The notes below the pieces were generated by a model. The model saw only the letters and a list, made by a program, of their open reading frames with translations, searched no databases and was not told the origin of the DNA. 64,000 bases of DNA from Tigriopus japonicus (taxonomy: Eukaryota > Arthropoda > Copepoda > Harpacticoida > Harpacticidae), in assembly GCA_010645155.1 (NCBI GenBank), contig JAAGOF010000252.1, forward strand, positions 406,662 through 470,661, in the 5' to 3' direction. The translations under genes were made by a program, and so were the position numbers. The first letter of the stretch is position 1, and every line of letters starts with the position of its first letter. This document shows positions 12,501 to 24,500 of the stretch, one piece after another.

Positions 12501-15500
12501 GTAGTAGTAGAAGTAAACGTGGCAATAAAAGAGATATATCTGTAAAATGTTCAGTTTTTGAAAGCTAATCTGATCCGCAACTGGAAATCAAAACAGAACC
12601 AAAACAAAGCAAGTCTCCTCATTTCAGATCTATGGTACTCCTACGAACACCGGCACAAATCGACCATCGCCAATTGGCACGCCAAAGAACATGCATGGTC
12701 TCTATTGAAACAAATCGTGTTTTACGATCATAGGGAAACATAGTTTTGTTTTTCATACATGTTTTATGGAGTCTTCAGTACCTTACAACGGGTAAAATCC
12801 ACTGTGATATCAATTACCATCGTCTATTTTTTTACGATGGTTCGTCGACCAACGTACTAAAATTGGCAGGAAAATACTTCTAGGTTGAAACCCGATAATT
12901 TGAACTTCTTGGGAAATGGAATTTGCAAAAATAGTCAATTTGTTGGCCTAGCGTCTTCAAACAAGCGTCATCAATTTAGCCACTAACGCCATCTATCGCT
13001 AGAACAGATGTTTTGGATATGCAAATATGACGATATGATGACGATGATAAATGTACATATTATAAAAAACCAATGGCATTGCTTTGATGAATTCAAGAAA
13101 ATTTTGTCAAAAAAAGGAGTGGTAAAATTAACCCGTGTACAGAAAAAAATACCATTTATGCACATGTACAGGACGGCAGTAATGACCAAAATTCGGCGGA
13201 GGGAGTTTCATTTTATTGGCGACGAGGGGGGTCAATTAAAATGAAACGAGTGATGTCGGATCTTGGCCATTACTCCCTTCATTTCAGGGTGCATATGGTG
13301 TTCTGTTGACCAACTTATCCTTCTTGGGACTTCTGTTTCAAATTTTCAACCCCGAAAATCAGTTCAACCATGGATATTCGTACTATCCAACTAGCATGAT
13401 TTGCCTACTTAGTACCGGTTTTAGGAGCTAGCTCTGTTCACCTCAAACCACTCCACCATCAGTTCGTGTGTTAGTTACTCAGTGCCATTGTATAAAAGTC
13501 AACCACGACGTCCACACTGAATCATACCCCGTCATTGAGTTGGGGGCTTCAGACGTACAAATTATTGTACATATGAGATGTACTTTTAACAAAATAGTTG
13601 AGATGTAGAGCAATGAATTGAATTGTAGGGCAATAAAGTGATTTGTAGGGCAATAAAGTAAATTGTAGGTAAATAATCTTTTGAACTTAACCTCCTTGGG
13701 CTTGGAGGAAGTCTCATAAGGGGAGATGGTTGTAGCGCAGTTGGTTAACGCGCGACTGAGTTACGCTCAGGTTCCTGGTTTTGATCCCAGGTTTCATTTT
13801 GAGTTTCAGTATCATTCATATTGAGAGTCTCATTTTTACATTTCAGTTCGCTCAATATCGTTGAGAATGTCATTTGCACTCCTGTTCCTTTATCAAAGGT
13901 TTCCCACATTTTACAAATGCAATGGTGGATTTAAATGAGACTTGGACTATAATAGTGTATATAAAGACTAGTGCACTATAATAGAAAGAGTCACAATCAT
14001 GGACAGCGCCATCTAGTATATTCTTTGTAGTTTGGCTCGCCAATTACATAACGGTCAATCCAAGCTTAGTTTGAAAATGTTTGGTCTGAGCTCTGATTGG
14101 TCCATATAAAATCGACAAACCCATCTATGGAGAACAAACTAATGGGGTGCTATTCTTGGCCATGTTTATTTTTTGTTTGGAGTCGTCACTTGTAGATTAG
14201 GTCAATCAGCTACAAAAAGCCGAGTTGATTGGAAACCAATCCAAAACTCACCAAAAACGATGCAAAGAGGCTCAACTTTGCTATCCCATTATATTTCTTG
14301 CCTTTTGTGATTGTTAAAGAAGAGTAATATTGAAATAATTGTCCAAAATTAGAAGATTTACGAAATATTTTGGCCTTTGGTAAGCCAAGAAGCACTGAAT
14401 TTCTGGAGTGGGAGGCTAGCTCTGTGAATTATGGTTACTAGTAAGATTAATTCGATTGCGTTTTTACAAACGAGACCTGGCTTGTATTCAGTAGATTACG
14501 CATTTCAATTTTCAGCTCAATCAAATGATGGAGTAAAAAGTTAGGCCTTCTCAAACTTATGGACCAAAGAGAGCATAGAATGAATGAACCTTTTGTGGTG
14601 AAGCAATTACCAGAAAAGGGCTAATTCATTCATTCTCAGTAGGATTTGCACTGAACTTTGAGTGAGCATAACTTTTGACTCAGACCATTGTCTCAGATGA
14701 AGACTCAGTTCCATTGAGCTGAAAATTGAAATGCGAAATAAAATTGATGTGATTGATTGATGATTAATTGATGCGAATTGAAATGCTAACATAGGCAAGG
14801 TCTCATTTGCAGAAGAACGTAATTGAACTGTTTCTAATGGAAATCATGATTCCTCTCGTTAGCCTCTCAGTCCAGAGAAATTCAGTAGTTCTTGGGTAAA
14901 CAAAGTCCCAGTTAAAAAGTTGCGAGATTTCTCAAAATATAAACAATCTTTACGAGCGCCCCATTGACATTGCTCAAGACTGTACTATTTCATCAAAGTG
15001 CTCTAGACTGGACGTTCTGCTTTTCACCCTTTTTTGTTGCCAAAAGTCGGTCTGACTTGTGTTCAATTAATTGCTTTGTGCCGGTGTTCTCCTAAGTACG
15101 AACAATCATGGTAACAGATTACAGACTGACTACTTTTGGTATCAATCAACAACGAATCTGTTCTTTGACGAAACGTCTCAATGGTGTTCTAGTTTCATGA
15201 TGATGATGATGAGATGATGATGATAATGATGATGCATTCGTGTTATGTACATTTTGTGGAATAGAAGCTTTGAGCTGATCATCGGGTCAAGAGAACGCGA
15301 CGACCTACCTAGAAGTGCCCACTCGCCATTCAGAACATAGGTAGAGGTGTCGCCTTCTTCCCCATTTAGCTGAAGATCCAACTAGAATGAACAGATGGTC
15401 ATTCAATTTGGTCTAGACCTCGCGTAGATTTTGCAAATGTTTTATTATTAAAAAAGAAAGAAATAATGATGTGGAGCCGTGGTCATAAAGATACTGTGTG

Positions 15501-18500
15501 GTCATAGCTAGGAGCAATTGCGAGCTATTGAGCATTTGCCTTGGTGTTGGGCCAGTTGCAACGTTATTAAAAGATAAATATGGTAATTCCCGACTGAACG
15601 TTGGTCCGAACTTGTCCAATGTCCATTCATGGTAACTCCATTAAGGAAAGAAAAAAGTAGCTTTTGCGATAGTTTCTTACCACAATGGAGTTAAACATGA
15701 AGGACACAGAGAAGCGAGCAACCATCAATTGGGATCTGAAGAACCAATCATGCTTTGCTTACCTTGAAACCGTTATAAGTCCAACTGCCGAACTTCATTT
15801 CGCAGTCTTGGTCGTCAAACGGGAACCACGTGATATCTATCTTGCAAGTGGATTTGAAAATACCCGGGGGAATGTAAGTACAGCTACCGTTGCTATTCAC
15901 CACCACATTGGTTTGGTAGGTGCCATCAAAAGCCTCATCAGCGCTAAATACAACAATGTGTGAGAAGTGTCAGTTCACTTTGTCATCAGAGGCTCAGATG
16001 GCGACTCGGCCATTCCATTTGAGAAGCAAGGGTTCCACAATCAAGAATGGACCACCACCATAACGTGATGGTCCAATCGAGAGAGTGGAGTCATTCAAAT
16101 AGACTGGATGGATAAACCGCATCCGTTAGCCATAATCACAATTCCCCTAATTGAGTAGTAGCTGAAATAATGAAGGACAAACGACGACGATACCTGTTGT
16201 ACATGAGGACATCTGGCTTCCACAATTTTTGGGGTGGCATTCGAATGTCCTCTATGTTGCCATATTCCGATTTGTTCCACACCATGTTGACATCTTTCCA
16301 ATCCTGTGAAATGGAATTTCGTTTGAAAAGATAGTGTTGAGCTGTCAACCTTTACCAATGGTACTATTCGTGCCAAGTAGTAAAAGCCAAGCACACACAT
16401 GCCTTTTGCCAAGCTAAGAGGAAACATTGGGAACTCACCTTCAACGAGGTTGGACAATATGGATAATAATTCTAACTAGTGTTCAAACTTTCGAGATGTT
16501 AGTGGGATGCAATCATGCGCTTTTACGACAGATCAGAAGAGTCATGCTGTTCTTGGAACACTCAGTGTTGAACCTCAATGGGTGCCCAAAGAGCAAAAGA
16601 TAATCGGAGTGTTCCAATGGTAGAGTTAAAAAGATGTTTTGAGTTGATGTGTCTGTGAGTTGTTTTTTGGAAGGAGTGAGTGCCTTGAATAATTCCAATG
16701 GACAATTTAGGACAACTTTCACAGTTATTTTCGTGACTTTGGATAGACATTGAACAATGAAAGATGGAGAGGCTGTCGACGGCATTTAGAGTTCAGTACT
16801 AACGCCCAGTTGATTGGAAATTTACGAGAATACTACTTGGTCTCTTAGTATAAGAAGGATTAATTTATTGAGAGGGTTGGTTGTCAAAAATTTAACAGAG
16901 GTGGAGAAAAGTGAAGAAACAGATGAGTGGATAGATATCGATGAAGATGATGCGCAAGGTTTGTGATGGCACTTAAGAGGTTTTAGTGTTGATTGGCACA
17001 TTCCTGGATGATGGATGTCGAAGGGGCACAAATCCCAAACAAGAGGTGATCTCATTTACAATCCCACATTGTCTTCTTTTACTTTTGGCCAAACCGGAAT
17101 TTATCATAGAAGTCAAAAAGGGATTGCCCCACAAAAATGTAAGACTACCTTATTTCTGTTATTGAAGAAGGAAGGAAAGTGAAATGGAAAATAGGAGGGT
17201 AAAAGAGGGACTAGTTGTGGTCTAATCACCATCAAAACGTAAACCTGGTTGACTTCTCAATGGATGTTTTCAATGATCAGTTTTAAGTTTTTCTTTGTCC
17301 CGTTGGTAAGTCAATCTTGTACGTAAGTTCGTTACTGTTTATGTTCTAGACGTCCTTGTTGGTGTCCCATTCATGTCTTTGTTTATAAATGTGAGACCAA
17401 ATAGTCACTTTACATTTGGTCGGTTCATGAGGTTGCGCGTGTTCGAAAATGTTCTTTCCGATAAGATCCCAAACGCTATGAACTAAAAGATCACACTGAA
17501 GGATAATACAATGGGATTGTTGATAAATAATACGACTTGCTGAACTCGTTTCATCCATTCAGGAGTCCACCACGTACTCGTTTAATTAGGAGCAATGTAA
17601 ACATATGAATTAGCTTTACGACTTCTGGTTACTACTACTTGGTTAGTTAGTTCAAGGTGTAAAGAAGTTAGTCGCAAATGATACACAACTAGAAGGTTTA
17701 GAAGGAAGGAGACTGTTGACATTGCTGAGGGCAAAAGAGTACAGTGTTGTCAATGAAAGATAGACAATAACTTTGAAATTGAAATGAAGGCTTAAAAATA
17801 AGAATAGTAATGAAAGATGAAGAGAGAAAGGATGGATTGATCGATGGAAGTAGGAAGAAGAAGAAGAAGAGGTAGAAGGCGAGAGCTTAACTCTGTTGGC
17901 GTTTCTCTCTCTACTGTACTGATTATTTGCTGCCCCTGGGACGACAACACACTTACCAGATTTAACCATATGTTTGTCGTAAGGAGCTGATTTTTTTCAT
18001 CCTATAGACAAAATAAAACAATGCAGGAGCGGAAAAGTGCAACCAAAATCACTTCAAGTACACTGAGCCTTCGATTTATTGGGTTACTTCTCGAAAATGA
18101 GGTAGTAATAGGTGTTTTTCATCCCCCAACAATTAAATCTAGTTGGACAAGCAGCTGTTTTAGCACACCAAACAGGGTTAAAGATGGAGCGACAAGGAGA
18201 TAGAGAGTGGGTGTTTTAGGATGAGATTATGATTGATCTCAATTTCCAGGTTGATTGGTGATTTAGACCATCGAGAAGCGTGACTTAAATTAGACAATGA
18301 CATTCGTTGGTTTAGCGAAACACCTCTTCTAGAAGTAGTAGTATTTTGACGGAACGGGGATGAGGAAGTTAAAGGTGTCCAAAAATGTCATTGGATTTGA
18401 ATAATTTCTTTTGTCAGTGGAATGTTTCTTTCAATCTGTTTTTTTTCTAACTTGGAGATGCGGTTTTTAAGTCAGACGCACACACGAAAAGTAGCTTTTT

Positions 18501-21500
18501 AGAATCCATAAAACCACCAAAGAAACTTGTCTCTCTTCCAGAAGTAGTTAAGGTTTGAAAATGATAGTAATAGCTGTTGTAATAGTAATGATGATAATAA
18601 TAATAGTAGTAGCAACAGTAGTAGTAGTAGTAGTTAGATGATATCCATGCACATTGAAAGTGTGGTCGGAGATATAAAGAGATGATAGTTGTAGTAATAG
18701 CAGTAGTAGTGGGAGTTGTAGTAGTAGTAATAGTAGTAGTAGTAGCAGTAGTAGTAGTAGTCGTATTAGTATATAGTAAATATATGATGGACTATTAAGC
18801 AAGCATGACAGGCGTGCCATTCACCATCCAAGAGCACAACAACAGAAGGAGCAGCTTCGTTCAGAGTATCGAAAGGCCTTTAGGCCCAAGGGAATAAGGC
18901 TCGTCCTCTTCCTCCTCCAGGCCTAATAGCAAGACACTAGACCTGACAGAAGAATAGACCCACCAAGACCCACGTGACATGAACCAACAAAGGCCTTCAC
19001 ACACCCACTGCAAGTGTCCACGTGTGTCCAGATGGTGAATCATCATATTCCCTCGGCCTTTTTTACAAAGCAAAGGCTGAGATTCCAAACTCGTTGCGAA
19101 CTTCTGCTTGGTAGTGCAATGTTGAAGAAGAGGCCAAGGGGCGTGGCACCACTTACCAAATTTAGCCAAATATTTGTGGTAAGGATCTGATTTTTTTCGT
19201 CCTATAAATGGGGAATTCAGGGGCTGTACTTCGAGAAAATGGTAAAATTGGTCTTTTGTCAATTTTTTATAGTTCATTACAAGACAAAACATGAATATGC
19301 TGAAAAATCGCTTATTTTCAAAGCAAAATAAAAACCAACCTCCTGTGGAGGTACTTTTCTTTAGCAATGAAAGAAAGTGAAGGACGTCACTTTCTTGTGA
19401 GTCTTGAAAACGCATTTTCCCCAGAAGTATTTCGAAAACTTTGCCCGGCTTCAAAGTTTAGAATGGAAAAATAATGTCTGCCTCGACTTTCTCTCTCGAC
19501 TCGTGACGAGGAGAACAAAATACCACTTGACAAGCAGCCGGGATCCAACACGAGGTTCAAAAGAGCAACTCTCATATTTCCCTGACAGATCAATCAAAAT
19601 TTAGATCCCGTTTTTCTTTCGCCGCCAACTCTCGGTCCTATTACACAGAAATAGAAAACCCGTTCGTTCGTTTTGGGGAAACTTGGCTACACTACTCTCT
19701 GCCTACTCCATCCAAGGTTATGATGGCCATCGCCGAGCACTCCCGTGGAAATTGGAATCTTGACATTCCTTCAAGATTTTGAAGTGTTCCGTCCTCGCCA
19801 GCTAGCTAATCCTGGGATGGTAGTTCTCATTTTGCCATTTCCTCCAATTGTGCTGTGTTCCCAAAGTGGAACAAGAGCACTTCTGAGTGGCCCTATGAGG
19901 AAATGCAAATGATCGCCATTGCATCCGCCCTTTGAGTAAACTACCAAGGATAAGCAGTAAGTTCTGTTTGTTCACGGTTGACGCCGTGGACGAAAAGTGA
20001 CATGAACTTCTTGGGTTCTCTCTAGGGAACAAAAGGAACCAGGTGACAATGTCAAAAAGGCGCCAACTTCCTCCTACTCCTCCTTCTGAGTTCTCTTCAG
20101 TTCTCCTCTTGATACGACGAGTTTTGTTCCGAGGGGGTCTCATGAATAAATTAGTGGGTGGGAGCGTTAGCTCACTTCAAGATCATCCTTATCACGGTCT
20201 TGTTGGGGAGTTGAAACAAAGGCTGGAACTAGAAACATTCGCGAGTTTCAAGTTTTACAACTCACTTTCCAAAAGACAAAGGCAGCCTTAGAATCGATAA
20301 AGAGATTCTCATCCCCCCAAAAAAGGGAACAAGAGGGGGGGAGAAGCGGAAATGGTTCCAATCGTTAGGAATGACGACAAAGGCCGAGTTCTCGCCAATG
20401 ATAACGCGTCAGATTTGAGCGTGGCCTTTTTGTTGAAGATTGAGAGGAATGGCTCTTTTCCCAATTTTCGACGTGATAACTTCTGCAGTATCTTTTTTTT
20501 TTAATCAAAAACATCATTGAGCTATCTCGAATCTTAAACTTACCACATCAATGATTTGCTGAAGCGTCAGCCCAAAGGCCAATTTAAGGGCTTCCGACTC
20601 GTTGTAAACAGGTCGCTCCAGATTGTTGTACTTCTCCAACAGGTCATTGATGAGTCGTCGCTCATTCGGACCACTTCGGACGCCTAAAAGTGAAGGAGAA
20701 GAAGTTCAGAAGAAATGGACGACAGTGGTCTTAATGTGTGAAACGACTAGGTTGTAACAATTCTGTAAGTGGCAACCTTTAAGACGAATGTGTTTCGGTG
20801 GCTTGTTTTGACGTCACTTTCATTGGTGAGTGGTGTACTTACTGAGTCATTACCTGGAGACATTCATGAAAGAAAATGATGACGTGGGTTACTTTTCTCC
20901 CACAAAAATATGAACCATTTGAACGCAAGGATACAATATTGACCTTAGCTGTGGCCAATAATTCTGAGAGCAGAGAGCTGAAAGAACCTTAAAAAGATTG
21001 CTTTCTACCATATTGGTATTGCTTTTGAATAATTTGAGAATGTGAATTGAGAGACATGGTATTCGCTTCAAATGAGGTGCTCTTACAAACTCAGTTTTCA
21101 TGCAAAGGTACTTTTATTTACATTTCTCAAACTTTTGCCAAAAAATCTAACCCATCAAAGAAGGCAATGAATGTTACATCAACAGATTTTGTGGAACATA
21201 TTCTAGGATCCAATGCGTTCCATATTCTTTGTATCCGTTTGTTCATTCGTTCATTCCTTCATTCGTTCGCTTCCAGCGTTCTCAGCCGCAATTGGAGGCA
21301 AACAAAAGTGATTGATGGTGGGAATTCGGAGGGAATATTTTTCGAAGAATTCGATATTCCATTTACTCTGGCAGGAACATTGGGATCATTCAATGCCAGG
21401 GTTCCCCATTGGAATAACCAAATAAGTGTGCCCAGACATGTTCTCCAATAAGTCATGGTCTGATTCATGAGCTAAGCAAATACATCCCCTAGGCTAAAAG

Positions 21501-24500
21501 TCTGTCGAATTCCGACGGTTTTTGGATATGAACTCGTTGCATTGGCTCCTGAAAGTGGAACAGCTACCCTGATTTTTTCTTCTCAAGAAAAGAGAGAAAG
21601 GAGTATGAAAATGTATGGTGAGTATCTTGCATTTTCATTCTGCTGGGAGGTCTTTAAATTTACCATATAAACTTTTCTCCCGCCATATTGTCGTCTCAAA
21701 GTAAGCGCAAGATAAAAAACGGAAATGTAGAAGGTGTTGTACTAGCCAAGCACTCGTTTTTTCTTGCCTCAATGTGACTCCTTTTTGTTCCCCAAGAAAC
21801 TTTATTTCAGTTCAAGATGAGATATTTAAATTCATGACCACCTCATAGCTTCCAAGGATCTGTTAATTTGCGGTTGGGGTGGGCAAAGAACCGAGTATTT
21901 CAAGTTTAATGGACCTACTTTGTCAAATGAAAAGTTTCCTTTCCAACAAGAGTTGAGATCCTGCTCTCTTCTGAGAACCGGTTTAATTGCAAACCCGATG
22001 GGCACAATAGGTCCTTAAATATTAAATATTGGGTCTTTTGCCTCCCCCCTTCGTTTCCCAGCCAAGAGCTATAACTTCCTTTGTATTAGTAACGATGGGA
22101 CTGTTCCTTATCCAACATCCCACTCAATGTGATGCTAAAGAAATGCATAGAAAGCTTTGCATTCTGAACAGATCATTTAATGCCTATGGTGTGTTTGTGA
22201 TTAAGACGCACAATAAAAGCATTAAAGTGAAAAGCAAACGAGGGAACGAAAGACATTTGGGTTTGACAGTATTCAGGCTCTCGAGGGATTCTGAAGCAAC
22301 TTTTTTTGTTTCCTCACAAACCCCAGGCAATGGTGCTCCTCGTGTGTTTGTGTGTTCGTGGGTTGGCATTAGAAATTCCATAAAGGAATGAAATTATGTT
22401 CCATCGAGATGGAACAGCCTTCTTTGATCCAATGGACCAACTTTTTACTCTGTCAGAAATTTTCCCCGTTGTAGATAGGAGATATTCCAAATTCAGAAGT
22501 GTGCCTCCTACTTCAGCTTTATTGATCAGGGTTTCTCCCCGATTTTTACTAATGGATCTGTGAGAAGCTGGGTTTCTAAGCGCTCTTTTTTCGTTTGCAT
22601 TGGAGCATATACCTTCATGCGTGAAGTCGCCTTTCTTGGTGGGAAAATGAGTGAGTGCTTTGATTGAGACGTGAAGAAAGCCATCTAGAAGATATCTTAT
22701 TGGTAAAATGGGCACACACCTAATTTCTCTTGTAAAAACGTAAGCCCACTTTGCCATGTCTACGAACAATTATTGCCACATAAATTAGCGGGTACCAAAG
22801 TTAATGGCGATTGACATGTCAACATTGTAATGAAAATGCGACTCAAATTTCCCATTACATTTGTAACTTCAGATGTTGAGGTGAGCTCTAACGCAAATGA
22901 AGAAAACGATCTCAAAACTGATTCCCACTAATCCATTCAATTCATTTACTTGTGAAGGAAAAACTCCTTAAAGCTAGATATTGAATGCAACGAACCTTGA
23001 TAATGGAACCCAATTATGTCAAGGTTATCTAAATCACTTGTCAAAGCTTCTCGACTTCAAGATTTTCAAGTGTATAAGGACCATCATTTTGTAGAGTAAA
23101 TGTGTCTGAGATCCAACTGTACCGTGTGTTATTGACAGGTTATAGACATTTTCATCCTCACTGATCATTTGATTAAACGTTTGTTTCTTCAGTAAAACGT
23201 TCCATTCAAAACGTTGGCTTCCGTTTGAACGTCACATTTTATCCTCAGATCTTGGCTTAGTTTTCGTGACAATAACTCCTTATTTCCGTGTGGAACTACT
23301 CAAGATCCCAGTCATTGTTCCCTCAGTTCCCTCATTTCTTGGCCCCATCAGTTCTAAAATTGGGTATTTCAGAGGCGCTCTCCTATTAAACTGATCCTCG
23401 AGGTTGTTTCTCAGTGGGCGTGACAACCCAAAATGTGAATAAAAACCCTTTCATTCCAGACTGTATTCCGTCTTCCCGAGCGCATCTTTTTCGGAACATC
23501 AACGAAAGATCCGTTTTTCCCCTCCTCCGAGTTTATGATGTCGTGGGCTTCAAAAGCTTTATTAGTTCCGACATGTTTATGTGTGTCATAAAAGCAAAGC
23601 TGGACTCACATCCAACATCCACCAATAGATGACTAGTACCTTCTTTAGGGAGAGGGCTGGGTTTCTTAGATGAGAAGAATGAAGGCCGCGAAGGACGCAA
23701 TCCCTGAGGGCTTAAGTCCTAAGTCCAGACCTCAACGTAATGCGATTCTTGCATTGTCTTGCTCAAACTACACCAAGTTCCAGCCTGAAAAGCCAATAAA
23801 TGAGCTTGGATCTTGGACCCAAGGACGCTTGGAAAGGCCTTTTTCACATGTTGATCCCATGTGTAAATATTGAGTCTGATGAGTGATGACTAATTTGCTA
23901 ATTATGTCAAGAAATTAAGCAAGTCAACACTTGAAATTTGAATTGGTGGAGGGCCAAGGAGTTTAGTGGTTCATGTGGATCATCCGTTGAATATTCATAA
24001 ACAGACTCGTTATTTATGAGTCGTGGGCGAGACACGAGAAAAAATGTGGCACGCAAAGCATTTATCTTGCTTGGTGAAGGAAGCCCTTTAATGTTGTGTC
24101 TCTTTGTCTTTCTTGAAAGTGAGGTCGCCTGTCGTCTTCACTGTCTCTCTTTCTCGTTAACGAATTAATGTTCCACTCAATTTTACTTCTCTCCTCCTTG
24201 GGTAACTCCTTGTCAAGGAGTGAAGTCATCCATCAAGATTAGATCCTTGAGGGGATTCATTTCACTTCAAGAAGAACGCGTGTGTAGTTAGAGAGCACCG
24301 CAGTCTTCCTCATTGTAATCGCACTAGTTGAGTGTTCCATTCTGTCAGATCTTGTGGAACGGCTGTGGATGATTTACGGTTCAATATATTGTTCTCTGTA
24401 TATGGCTCGATCCTCGATTATCTGTCCGGAATTGGCTCTCCAGGCCATAAAATGGGCTGGCTCAATGATTTGTCGATCTTTGCACTCAGTTTTGACTCTT

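Larger units (their letters stand above)
11387..15308 (-). other. Intron between exons 6a and 6b
   Basis: 3.9 kb with no recognised coding exon. It contains a tRNA-like sequence (13726-13798), a 20-bp tandem repeat (13605-13680) and GTA-rich patches near 12100-12260. Short ATGATG runs lie near 15197-15235, just downstream of exon 6a in the transcript. Confidence 0.7.

Noticed and set aside
18861..19454. 197-codon minus-strand open frame
   Set aside because: It runs across exon 3a in the wrong frame. The real coding content is the 45-bp exon.
21259..21468. Possible nAChR exon 1 ([20 protein letters not shown] looks like a signal peptide)
   Set aside because: The only reasonable donor downstream (AGA|GTAAAT) is phase 0, while exon 2 needs phase 1.
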